This document shows, in pieces, positions 20,268 to 29,028 of a stretch of 64,000 bases of DNA (the first letter of the stretch is position 1; the number at the start of each line of letters is the position of its first letter). Made by a program: the position numbers and the translations under genes. This DNA comes from Paramoeba atlantica (taxonomy: Eukaryota; Discosea). The stretch is from contig CDRNVI010000020.1 in NCBI GenBank assembly GCA_977017575.1, forward strand, positions 434,001 through 498,000, given 5' to 3'. Under the pieces are notes generated by a model, which was given only the letters and a program-made list of their open reading frames with translations, did not search any database and had not been told where the DNA came from.

Positions 20268-20700
20268 ATGGACGATCAAGTCGCAAAAACGCATATAAAG
20301 CAGAAAGATGCCGAGAGCTACAGCCGTCGTCGCGGAAAAGTATCTGGTTCATTTCCCCCAGAAATTGAACTTTCTCGATTTACAGAAGGTTTAAAGAACA
20401 TTAATCCAACGTGGAACTCATCAACTCCGGGTTGCATGTGGTCTGGAATTCAGTGTAAAGATTCGACTAGACCAGACGATGTACCGCACATTCAATGGCA
20501 GCGACTTCAACTTCAAGGAACCCCCGGTTGGAAATACATACCTCAGTCGTTGCAGCATCTAAATATGTTTGCCAATTTTTTAACGGGTGAACTTCCACTT
20601 GATTTTCTTCCACATAACCTGAAGTCTATATATCTAGGTTCAAACATGCACAGTGGTCCACTATGTACACATAATCTTCCTGGTGCACTGAGCGAAGCAT
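20268..20700 (+). pseudogene. LRR gene truncated by the minus-strand LINE
   Basis: It begins like its relatives (ATG, YSRRRGKVSGS, PPEIELSRFTEGL, cap WNSSTPGCMWSGIQC) and runs through three LRRs to LPGALSEA. In intact relatives this point continues as VYLWSNSF. Here the codon after GCA is broken by ataaagatacag, which is SL-exon-like, then a second overlapping SL-like copy, then a T run and the 3' end of the LINE. The remaining 3' half of the LRR gene is not found on the far side of the element. Confidence 0.8.
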
Positions 20701-20768
20701 AAAGATACAGCTATAAAGATACAGTTTCTGTTTTTTTTTGTTCTTTTTTCCTCCTCACCGTTGCCCAG

Positions 20769-21689
20769 TTAGCGCACGCCCCGCCGGTACCAATTTCGTA
20801 CCGCGGCGTGCGCTATCTGGGCGTTCCCCTTTTGGATGGCTACCCCAATTGCCATGATGAAGTGGCTGAGGCAACCATTCTTTTCTCCGGTGGCCTTTCG
20901 AGCAACCAGTTTAAGAAACTGGAGGGTCTCGGGGCCGGGGACACCGTAAGTGGTGAAGGCCAGCGGGAAGAAGTCCATCTCCCTGGCCCCCGCCATTTCT
21001 TCGTGAGTACGCCTTTTGAGGCGTTCGGCCTGTCTCACGGTGAAGGAGGAGTCTGCTGCCTCCTTGTCCACATAAGACGGTGCCAGTGGGTTCACCACCG
21101 TCACGTCTACGAGGACGAGCTTCCGCCCCAAAAGGAAACAGATGTCCGGTCCCCGCCCGTTGTCGAACCTAGGTTCGACTAGGTCCGGGGAGAATCCGTA
21201 CTGGATCAGTAGGTTCCTGAAGGTTTCCTTAACCCCCTTATGGCGAGAGGCCTGAGTCTTGTTACGAACCTTTTTGCAATCCATGGCATGGACGTAGAAA
21301 TCCTCGTTTTTGAGGGCTGCGCCACACACACATTGGATCTCAGGTTCGGAGGTGGGGGCCACCATGTACCGGAGCCTAGCGGCGGTCTCCCATTCGGGAT
21401 CCCGCATGTAGTACTCCGGCCTGTTCGGCCACGCGTTCATCCACTTGGTGGAGTGGGTGTTCTGAATCTGTCGCATGCAGACCAGATGCGTGGCCGACGG
21501 TGCCTTGTCCATAGCCGCCGCCCCATAAGCACGTCGCTGCTCCCTGGCTGGGGTGCCAGGGGGTCGGCCTTGTAAGGCCTTGACGGCTTTGGCCTGCATG
21601 TCCTCCGCCTTGTCTTCGAAGGGGATGGTGCCCAGGAAGTCCGCCGTAAAAAGTTTGTTTGCGAACGGCGTCGTTCCTATTGCACCCAT
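20769..21689 (-). pseudogene. LINE knuckle and restriction-like endonuclease region
   Basis: Same frame as the RT, but separated from it by two stops (TAG at 21894, TAA near 21706). It contains a Cys/His knuckle (CVCGAALKNEDFYVHAMDC) and, downstream, the PD-(D/E)xK-type core GRGPDICFLLGRKLVLVDV followed by TVVNP, the signature of the endonuclease in R2/CRE-clade LINEs. The C-terminus YRRGVR is reached about 40 bases before the T run that marks the tail. Confidence 0.75.
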
Positions 21690-21893
21690 CCCCCCGATTA
21701 AGGTTTAGGAGCATGCGGTGATGGCCGCGTCTACCTGAAGGTTTGCCTTTTTGGTCACCCCCGGTTCATGCATACGAACTATGTAGTTCCACCGGGGGCT
21801 CCCGAATAGGCGAAGAAGGGGAAGGGCGCACTGTCTGGGTAAGTCCTTCAGCTTACCCAAGAAGTTTGTGACCTTGGGAACCTTCGATAGGAC

Positions 21894-23879
21894 CTATCCC
21901 TCTTCAACTGCTTCCGTGGCGCCAATATACGCCCCCAGAAGCTTGAACCCCCCCGGAGCATGTTGCATCCTGCTCCCCGAGAAGACCGAGTACAAGTCCG
22001 GGTGGCGGGTAGCCACCATGCACTTGGCCGTGTTGACCTTTAAGCCCAAAAACTTGATCTCCGCTTCCATGGAGCCAAGGGCATTTACGCACACCCCGGG
22101 CTCCGCGTCTATGGTTATATCATCCAGATATGCCCATAGCTTTAGACAGCCAGAGTATTTAGCCGCCACGGCCGAGATGGCGCCCTGTATCCCTAAGGCA
22201 AAAAGGATGGGCGCCATCGGGTCCCCTTGTTTCACCCCCCGGGAGCTAGGGACGGCAATCCCCTCCCCCAGGTGGATCTTGCTAGGGGTCCCGTACCCGA
22301 AAAGGGAAATCCCGATCATAGGGAAAAGGTTCTGGTACCTTTTCAAGGCTCGGAAAATGGCCGCGCGGGAAATGCTGTTAAAAGCATTTTCCAGGTCGAC
22401 CGCCACGATCACCTCATCGGGTCTGTCGCGGAAGTGATCTCTCACTTCATACACGACTTGCTCGCATCCTTGAGTGTATTGGGCTCCGAATTGGAGGCCC
22501 TGAAACACAGCTGGGAGGTGGTCTCTGACCTGTTCAAGGGCTAGTAGATCCGCGAGCTTCAGGATGACCTCCCCCATGGCAATGGGCCTGTACGAGGAGT
22601 GATGTCCCACCGGGGCCCCAGGCTTGTTAAAGAGCTTGAGGTTGGCTCCCGCGAGGAAATCCCTCATCGTGGGAGGGAGGGAGTTCGTGAGGATCCCTTG
22701 GATGATCCAAGTGACCACGTCCCTCGGGTCATCCTCCTGGAGGATGGGGACCAGGAGTTCTTTGGTCCATCTGGACGGGCCTGGCGGTCTAAGCGGCGCA
22801 AGGCTAGTTGCCTTACGGACAACATCTGCCGCCGACGGGAGGGGTCCATGACTTTCCTTGTCATGGACGAACTTGGGGGACGAACTTGGGGGACCTCCCG
22901 TAGGGTGGAGGCGTTTCACCTGTTCCCCCGCTGTAGCCGGGTTTGCCGGCGGATCGAGGGGGGCTTCCAAGATTTTAGCCGCCCTCGAGAAAGCCCCCGC
23001 CCGGATCAGCTCGGTAACCCGTTTGATAACAGAACGGGGGAAACTGTTGGTGAGGAGGGGAGTTGGAGCGATGGATTCCGACCCCTCTAGGTGAGCCCGT
23101 TTCCGTAACTCCCTCGCCAACTACCTCTGGGACAGCTTGTCCTCGGGGAAAAACAGGAACCGTTTAACCCCGAGAAGAAGATCCCAGGCGATTTTGGTCT
23201 TCCCTTCCTGCGACTTCCCCAAGAAGTCGCTACAGATAGACTTAATGTAGTCTTTCCACGCGGGGCATTGGATTGCGTACAGTTTACGTAGTGAGCCCCT
23301 ATCGAGGAGCTGGGCTAGGCTGTCCGGGTAAGGCGTGACGTTACCCTGCTCAGTGACCGCGCCTTGGGTATGAGGGGGCGTGGCGCTGGGGGCCATGTCG
23401 GGGGGGTCCGTCCCTGCGCGGTGGGAGTACGGAGGCGGAGAATGGGAGGAAGATGCATGGAAAGGAGGGCGTTGCGGTGAGGTCACAGCCTCGATTCCTT
23501 CCATGATAGTTCCTTCCCTGCTGGGGGAAGGGGTGTCGGGCTCCTGGAGGAGGGCACTCGGAGTCTCGCTCGGTGCCTGCCGGGGCTGGGGGGCGGATGA
23601 GGTCAGCGACTCTCGGTTCTTGTGTCTGGGGCCAGGGTTTGCCCCGATGCATCCCCTGCGTAGATTGCATTTGACAACCCGGGCGGTCCATCCCGTTTCG
23701 CTGACTAGGGTTTCTGTAGGGAGGAAACACCATAGCACACCCTCCTCGTATTCACGAGGTTTCCAAGCTCCAGCCAGCACTGGGGGAATACCGAGAATCT
23801 CACTCAGACCGGCCGGGATGTTGTGGGCCGCCTGTAGTCCGGGGGCATTAATGAACCCGTGCATGGACCCATCGTACAC
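21894..23879 (-). pseudogene. LINE reverse transcriptase region
   Basis: Two open stretches in one frame (23879-23121 and 23120-21894), separated by a single in-frame TAG. The second holds the RT: SYRPIAMGEVILKLADLLAL, VIVAVDLENAFNSISRAAI, SSRGVKQGDPMAPILFALG, KLWAYLDDITIDAE (catalytic Y-L-D-D), FLGLKVNTAKC. The first holds a linker with CNLRRGCIGANPGPRHKN. The preceding C2H2 ORF is in another frame, shifted near 23890. The RT ORF is closed by another TAG at 21894. This copy is probably inactive. Confidence 0.75.
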
Positions 23880-23901
23880 CCAAATAACGGCCGCCTCGTT
23901 G

Positions 23902-24753
23902 TTACGGGGGTAGGGACAGGCTGACCGCTACTCGTTGAGCGCGATCTAGGCCCTCCCGATCTGTGATAGGGGTGGTTTCGCCAGCACTGTCTTTGAGGAG
24001 GAGATTTTCCCCAGGGACCCCTAAAGTGTTCCCCACTGTGCCGAGGAAAGCTTGGAAAGAGGAGTCCGGGGGGCAGGGGATAGTGGCATATCCGGCTCGC
24101 TCCGGCCCGAGATCGAGTAGGATCTTGAAGGGTTCTGAAACAGAGTCGACCTGGGGATTGATTGGCGGTGCAGGTGTAGCCTGCGAGGGAATTAGCTTCG
24201 TCGCTATCCCAGGGAAAGGTGTGGGATGAGGGGGAGAACGAAAGGTGGGCTGGGGCCAGGGTGGGCCTCCAGCCATCGCACTCGCCTGTGCCCTTTGGAG
24301 GTGGGCCTCCATCGTGCAGAACTCATATAGAGCCATGAAGGAGGAGAAGCGATCGGCCTTGATCCTGAGGGCTTCCGGGGAGTGTTCCCGAAGCAGGACC
24401 CGTGACGCAGCCCTTAGGCGTTTCGGCCCGTGCACCTTGATGCGATGCGCCTGGAGGGAGACAATATGCGGCTGCGTAATGCCGCATTCGGAGCAAACCA
24501 GACACCCTTCATTAATGAGATAGATACGCTCCTCGATGGACTTGTGGGTGTCGTGCAGCGTCCAAACGGCTTCGAGTGTAAAGGTTTCTGTACCTTGTTG
24601 GTACATTTTGCTAGCCCTTCCTTTCTTTTCCCGGAAACGGGCATACATTTTCCTTTTAAATGCCCGTTTCCGGCTGACGGCTAGCAGGGACTGTCCCTCT
24701 TTGTCGTGGAAGTAGGGGACGTACTTCCGACTTTTCACCCCTCCCCGGCTCAC
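23902..24753 (-). CDS. LINE ORF with C2H2 finger
   Basis: 283 residues; the first codon in this frame is GTG, so translation more likely starts at the ATG at 24606 (MYQQGTETFTLEAVW), or this frame is reached from ORF1 by frameshifting. The C2H2 finger CSECGITQPHIVSLQAH ends H-R-I-K-V-H, as in the N-terminal fingers of R2/CRE proteins. A Pro-rich linker follows, then a ubiquitin-like-looking tail (FKILLDLGPERAGYATIPCP). The antisense of the MYQQGTE codons is the SL-exon-like sequence. Confidence 0.55.
   Translation of the reverse strand: MSRGGVKSRKYVPYFHDKEGQSLLAVSRKRAFKRKMYARFREKKGRASKMYQQGTETFTLEAVWTLHDTHKSIEERIYLINEGCLVCSECGITQPHIVSLQAHRIKVHGPKRLRAASRVLLREHSPEALRIKADRFSSFMALYEFCTMEAHLQRAQASAMAGGPPWPQPTFRSPPHPTPFPGIATKLIPSQATPAPPINPQVDSVSEPFKILLDLGPERAGYATIPCPPDSSFQAFLGTVGNTLGVPGENLLLKDSAGETTPITDREGLDRAQRVAVSLSLPP
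24584..24690. other. SL-like segment plus strong nested hairpin inside the LINE
   Basis: The + strand reads GTTTCTGTACCTTGTTG at 24584-24600, then GTACATTTTGC. TGTACC and GGTACA can pair around the junction. A nested hairpin follows: outer arms GCTAGCC (24610) and GGCTAGC (24679), inner 14-bp perfect arms starting CCGGAAACGG (24631) and ending GTTTCCGG (24673). SL RNAs have an exon end followed by GT and stem-loops, so this may be a captured SL-gene segment. It overlaps coding frame on the minus strand, so it could also be chance. Confidence 0.45.
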
Positions 24754-25643
24754 TCCTTGAGTGAGTTTTCTTCCCTCCCCGGCTTTCTTCTTCTCGCGCC
24801 TGTCTCTTCCCGGGAGCTATGCGCCATGGTGGCCTCCCTTGAGGACCACTGGGCGTGACTCTGCCTCGCATTATCGCGAGGCAGCGGTCGGTTGCAGTGC
24901 GCCCCTCCGGCTGCGTAAAGAGGTGGTGAGTTTCCTGGACCACCTCTACCGACTGGGACCGAGTCGGTTGCAGTACGCCCCTCCGGCTGCGTAAAGAGAG
25001 GGCGAGTTGCCTGGACCCCCTCTACCGACCGAGTCCGTGTCGAACCCCCTTTGGCGACATCCATTGTGGGCGGATTATGTGCCGATGATATCGGCCGTCG
25101 CATTAAGAGGATTATCTCTGCGCCAAAGAGCGCATGATAAACAAACCGACGTTCACGGGCCTCTTTCTCCATCATTGATGTTACGTCGTGTTCGGCGCTG
25201 AGGGTCACAGCCAGCCATAAGGTGACTGCGCATCTTCCTGTCTCCGCGGAAAAGCGATTTGAGCCGGTTCGGGCAGGAAGGAGCTTGAGGCGGACAGCGT
25301 CCATGGATTTGAACTGCTGTGCCATTGTGGGTAGGGATAACGACCGCTCACCGGGCGGCGGGCCGTCGCTGTCCATTTCGTCTCGGGCCACAGTGTCACT
25401 ACCGCCCATGCGGGTGACGGTGGAGAAGGGCTTAGAGGAGAGGTTAGCCGGGGGGAAAGGTGCAAAGGAGACGGTTGACGCTTTCTTCAGTATCGGAGCA
25501 GGAGCATTCGCCTGAGGGGTGCGAGCTCTGTTCCGGGAGCGGCTCCGAGGAGAGATGGAACGTGGGGGTCTTCGGGTTACCGACCGGTGTCGAGAGGACC
25601 TAGGAGAAGAAGCAGAGAGGGGAGGAGGGATCCCGGGAGTCAT
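24750..25643 (-). CDS. LINE ORF1: basic Ser/Pro/Arg-rich protein
   Basis: 297 residues from a genuine ATG at 25643. The N-terminus is an Arg/Ser/Pro-rich tract (RSRSRNRARTPQANAPAP), typical of nucleic-acid-binding ORF1 proteins. The last 110 residues are encoded by the 76-bp tandem repeat and are themselves repetitive (LFTQPEGRTATD twice, in part). This suggests that the real end of translation, or the function of this part, is in the RNA rather than the protein. It overlaps the next frame by four bases. Confidence 0.5.
   Translation of the reverse strand: MTPGIPPPLSASSPRSSRHRSVTRRPPRSISPRSRSRNRARTPQANAPAPILKKASTVSFAPFPPANLSSKPFSTVTRMGGSDTVARDEMDSDGPPPGERSLSLPTMAQQFKSMDAVRLKLLPARTGSNRFSAETGRCAVTLWLAVTLSAEHDVTSMMEKEARERRFVYHALFGAEIILLMRRPISSAHNPPTMDVAKGGSTRTRSVEGVQATRPLFTQPEGRTATDSVPVGRGGPGNSPPLYAAGGAHCNRPLPRDNARQSHAQWSSREATMAHSSREETGARRRKPGREENSLKE
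24888..25035. repeat. two 76-bp tandem repeats in the LINE 5' region
   Basis: Unit: tcggttgcagt-cgcccctccggctgcgtaaag and onwards, present at 24888-24963 and 24964-25035 with a few differences. The same pair is in the short copy at about 35094-35242. Next to it a 9-bp perfect hairpin, CTGCCTCGC / GCGAGGCAG, lies at about 24861-24884. SLACS elements also carry tandem repeats near their 5' end. Confidence 0.8.
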
Positions 25644-25762
25644 TTTTCGAACTGCCTTTTGATTTTAACGTATACTGGTTGGAGGATTAAAAAATATTAC
25701 ACGCGCTGGAACATTCGTTTATTGTTTTTATGAATCTATAAAACTTTAAACTGTTTTTTTAG

Positions 25763-26839
25763 ATGAATCTTCCCCTTCCCTTTAACAGTAGTGTCGCCCT
25801 GGAACGTGAGTTTCGAAACCTACCACCGACCAAAGCCAACGTACACGCAGCCCTTCTCCACCTCGAGGACCTCTGTCTGCAAGGTCACACCCATGCTGTA
25901 CTCCAGACGCTCTCCGGTCTCCTACGACGACCTTCTCGGCCCCCACCTGAGTTTACTCTTCCCTCAAACTGGTTCGGTTGGTGTCTCGTCGATGGTGTTC
26001 TCCGTTCACCATGGCTCCAAACCCTTTCCGAGACGTCTTCCCGGGAAACAGCTCCCCTACCCCTACCCCACGACATGAGGCTCCAAGCTAATCAAACCCT
26101 GCACCACGGGCTCCATGAGCTTCTCCCGGTTCGACTCTACGAGACGCTCACAGCGTTGCTTTCGAGTTTGCCGCTTTCTGGAACACAAAAAGAAACAGCC
26201 ATTTTTTCACCACACTCTCTCTTATTACTTTGTCTTCTCCCTTTTATGGATTTACTCCGTGCGTGGTGGAGTGATGGGATTCTCCCCGGTGAGGTCCGCT
26301 CAAGGCTCTCCGAGGTGTTCCGACAGTGTCTTACGGAGGTGACAAAGAAGACATTGAAACCCTTACAGCAACAACAGCAGCAAGAGAAACTGGAAAAGAC
26401 AGGAGCGGAATCCTCTTCTGTCGTCCGGATAGTGTACGCAAACGAAATCTCCAGGGAGGGGGAAGCGGCTTCCTCGTCAGGGTCAGCCCAGGAGGGAAGA
26501 AAGGGGGACAAATTGACAGACCCGATAAATTTGGATAATTTACTGTCCGAAGGTACGGGAAATACACATTCCCACCCTCTGGAGAAGTTACATGCGACCC
26601 TTTCGCATTTAAACGACAGCCGTGGGATACGATGTTACCACTGTGGAATGCCGTTCCAGAGTGCCTCTGCTCGTGACCGCCATGGGCGGTGTCATTTTGA
26701 GTATCGCGTCTCGGAGCGGAATTATTTCCGTTCTTACAGCCGTACCCCCACACAGTGGATCGAGTCCACCCCAGATGTAGAAAACGGGACCTACGTGTCC
26801 GCACTGCAGACCCCAAGTGGGATGTATCACTTGCGGTGA
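25763..26839 (+). CDS. Pcf11-like zinc-finger protein
   Basis: 358 residues; the ATG follows directly on a T run and AG, a model SL acceptor. The N-terminal 200 residues are helical and hydrophobic (LLLLCLLPFMDLLRAWW), then a Gln run and an acidic/Ser-rich linker. Near residue 291 is a C2H2 finger, CYHCGMPF with twelve residues to H and then H-F, followed by R-S-Y-S-R-T-P-T-Q-W. The C-x2-C-G-x2-F, H-F and later S-R-x3-W pattern is that of the C-terminal finger of the mRNA cleavage factor Pcf11, which acts in 3'-end cleavage. I see no CTD-interacting domain, so the call rests on this one region. Confidence 0.5.
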   Translation: MNLPLPFNSSVALEREFRNLPPTKANVHAALLHLEDLCLQGHTHAVLQTLSGLLRRPSRPPPEFTLPSNWFGWCLVDGVLRSPWLQTLSETSSRETAPLPLPHDMRLQANQTLHHGLHELLPVRLYETLTALLSSLPLSGTQKETAIFSPHSLLLLCLLPFMDLLRAWWSDGILPGEVRSRLSEVFRQCLTEVTKKTLKPLQQQQQQEKLEKTGAESSSVVRIVYANEISREGEAASSSGSAQEGRKGDKLTDPINLDNLLSEGTGNTHSHPLEKLHATLSHLNDSRGIRCYHCGMPFQSASARDRHGRCHFEYRVSERNYFRSYSRTPTQWIESTPDVENGTYVSALQTPSGMYHLR

Positions 26840-27072
26840 AATGAAAGACTCGGGGCTTCGTAGAAAGCACTTAGAGTGGGTTGATTGCAAAGGAAAACGT
26901 GGAATTCAACATGCATGCATTTTCAATTGTCTAGCTGATGCATATTTCTTTTGATTCGAAAACATTGTTAAACGAATACATTTGACAACATGTCTGTTTG
27001 TTTCGCAACAAGATGATTTTTAAAGTACTTAAGGTGCGCGAATATGAATCAATCGTTTCTTTTGTAAAACCA

Positions 27073-27924
27073 ATGTCTGACGATCACAGAATGACACAGT
27101 GCCCAGGTTCAAAGCACCCAAAGTGCAGTCAGAGCTACAATGCTCGCCGAGGAAAAGTGTCCAGTTCGCTTCTCCCTCCGGAAATCGAACTGTCTCGATT
27201 TGTAGCAGATTTTAAGAATACAGATCCATCCTGGAGCTCATCAACCCCGGCTTGCAAGTGGTCGGGAATTATTTGTCTAGATTCGACGAGACCAGAGGAA
27301 GTAACAAATATGGAATGGCACCAGTATTCACTTCGAGGAACTCCGAATTGGAAGTACATACCCCATTCGGTTCTGGATTTGAATATGTTCGAAAACTTTT
27401 TGACTGGTGAACTACCTCTTGATGTCCTTCCACTCGAGCTAAAGTTTCTATATCTGGGTTCAAACCAGCTCAACGGCTCCTTACCTACACAAGATCTGCC
27501 TAGTTCTCTAATCGAGGCATATTTATGGGGAAATTCATTTTCCAGCACGCTTGATTTGAGCATTCTTCCTATAACTCTCACTGAGTTTTCGGTTGCTCAC
27601 AACAAATTCTTTGGTTCTCTTAATCTGACTACATTGCCACGCTCAATGACAGAGCTCCAGTTAGAAAACAATGCATTTACGGGAAGTATTGATTTAGGCA
27701 GCCTCCCCCCTTCTATGAACGATCTCAATATAAATATCAATCGTATTGAACATGTATCGGGACTCAACTCATTACCGTTAACGTTACGAGAACTAAATGT
27801 TACCAATAACAACGTACTCACCGGAGAATTTGATAAAGTATTATTTCCTCCTCTCCTTAATTTTGTGTTCGATGAGACTCTTTTGAAGGAAATAGAAAGT
27901 GCGCTGGTGACTGTACACAAGTGA
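27073..27924 (+). CDS. LRR protein, RRGK subfamily
   Basis: 283 residues from MSDDHRMTQ. The frame is open upstream to an ATG at 27013 and a TTG at 26998, but relatives start about 20 residues before the shared NARRGKVSS-PPEIELSRF block, which fits 27073. The cap is PSWSSSTPACKWSGIIC. About eight LRRs follow, with LWGNSFSSTLDLSILPITL conserved in the genes at 33049 and 34125. A helix-rich tail (LLKEIESALVTVHK) replaces the GTKLTI ending of the other subfamily. Confidence 0.8.
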   Translation: MSDDHRMTQCPGSKHPKCSQSYNARRGKVSSSLLPPEIELSRFVADFKNTDPSWSSSTPACKWSGIICLDSTRPEEVTNMEWHQYSLRGTPNWKYIPHSVLDLNMFENFLTGELPLDVLPLELKFLYLGSNQLNGSLPTQDLPSSLIEAYLWGNSFSSTLDLSILPITLTEFSVAHNKFFGSLNLTTLPRSMTELQLENNAFTGSIDLGSLPPSMNDLNININRIEHVSGLNSLPLTLRELNVTNNNVLTGEFDKVLFPPLLNFVFDETLLKEIESALVTVHK

Positions 27925-28309
27925 CGCAATCTACAATGTAATTAACTTTGTATGTTAACAATGTTTTATTTAACAAATCGTAAATGAAGAAAGTAATTGG
28001 CAACAATTTGGAAACAATTTCAGAAAAGGTAAACTAGGTGTCGCAGTATAGGAAAATACACTAACCTGCGGAAGTGGTAGACATAGGTTCTCAGTGCACG
28101 ACCCGCGCGCTCCAGCGCGCGGGTCGCCATAAAATATAATTCTGTCCCAGAGCTACGCTCACAGTAGGGCCTCCAGAAGTGGGCTACGCTCACAGTTAGG
28201 CCTTGCCTCCAGACACGTAAACTACAGTGTAGGTGTCGCTTTCGTGGGCTCTGCCATCACACGGGCATCTCCAGACATGTGAACGAGGTATAAATTTTAT
28301 TCTATGTAA
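27925..28309. other. spacer with GC hairpin and 35-bp tandem repeat
   Basis: At about 28105-28127 is a perfect foldback, CCCGCGCGCT-CC-AGCGCGCGGG. At 28150-28215 two copies of GCTACGCTCACAGT followed by AGGCC form a short tandem repeat. The surroundings (tgcggaagtggtagacat at 28068) look vaguely tRNA-like but no fold closes. Probably a transposon end. Confidence 0.45.
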
Positions 28310-28621
28310 ATGTTTGTTTTCAAAAGCTGGTCTCGAAACCGTTCGATGAATATTCACCGAAGGTGCTACATAGCCAAAAATTGGCCACTGAACTCCCCAG
28401 ATCTTTCATCCATGGAAACCGTATGGAGTATGGTGCAAGAGCTTGTCGATGAGTACACTACTTCAAATAAGGAAGACCTCATAAAAAGCGTTTGTAAAGA
28501 TTGGGCTAAATTATCTCAAGAATATATTTACTGTATATATTTATTGTATGATTCGATCTTGACTTTTTCTCACCTTGAGCCGTGTGTGGCCAACAACGGG
28601 GAAAAGGTGACAAAATGGTAA
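28310..28621 (+). pseudogene. Tc1/mariner transposase C-terminal fragment
   Basis: It encodes IAKNWPLNSPDLSSMETVWS followed by MVQELV. The W-P-x-x-S-P-D-L-x-x-x-E-x-x-W signature is the last catalytic block of Tc1/mariner transposases. The fragment is about 100 residues and lacks the upstream catalytic aspartates. It lies in the 5' flank of the RbfA-like gene. Confidence 0.7.
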
Positions 28622-29028
28622 TTCTTCTTTAAAATGTACGTATTCGTTTCTTTTTGTCTCGTTTCTTCACGCGCAAGATCTTTGTGTTGAGATCTGCGAA
28701 AAGCAAAAAAAATCAACTCAAATGGACACGTGGCATAGGGTGGGGTTCCTTATTGATGAAGGGGGGTTTACATGTACAAGCAAGGATATGTAAGCAAAGA
28801 CTGCTATATCCGTATCTAAAAATGCCCAATCTACTGCCCAATCGTCAGTTCCTTAGAAGAACGTTTGACGGTATGGTTATTTATTCACATACTCTGTCTC
28901 TCATTGATTCTGTCACCTTTTCACGAAAAGTAGTGACAGATAAGTATGGGTGTACAATAAGTGAAAACAGCTATTTATTCAAATATTTATTACACACCTC
29001 GTTCTCACTCACTCGCATCCCACTCAAC

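Larger units (their letters stand above)
20701..25660 (-). mobile_element. CRE/SLACS-like LINE with restriction-like endonuclease
   Basis: A nearly full-length non-LTR retrotransposon of about 4.9 kb. From its 5' end (right) it has: a basic, Pro/Ser-rich ORF (25643-24750), a region with two 76-bp tandem repeats (24888-25035), a C2H2-finger ORF, an RT with Y-L-D-D, a Cys/His knuckle, an endonuclease, and an A-rich tail (T run at 20731-20739 on the + strand). The tail abuts antisense SL-exon-like sequence. Trypanosomatid SLACS, CZAR and CRE elements have this domain set and insert into SL exons. The 5' edge is unsure, between 25643 and 25700. Confidence 0.8.

Noticed and set aside
20768-25643. 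Plus-strand frames within the LINE as host genes
   Set aside because: They are antisense shadows of the RT, finger and endonuclease frames and start without an acceptor.
28066-28140. tRNA-Leu-like word followed by a GC hairpin
   Set aside because: The 5' part resembles a tRNA, but no T arm, acceptor pairing or anticodon arm can be formed.
28654-29028. Upstream extension of the RbfA-like ORF
   Set aside because: It opens with TTG, is AT-rich and lacks the codon character of the gene. The ATG at 29029 follows a pyrimidine tract and starts a plausible presequence.
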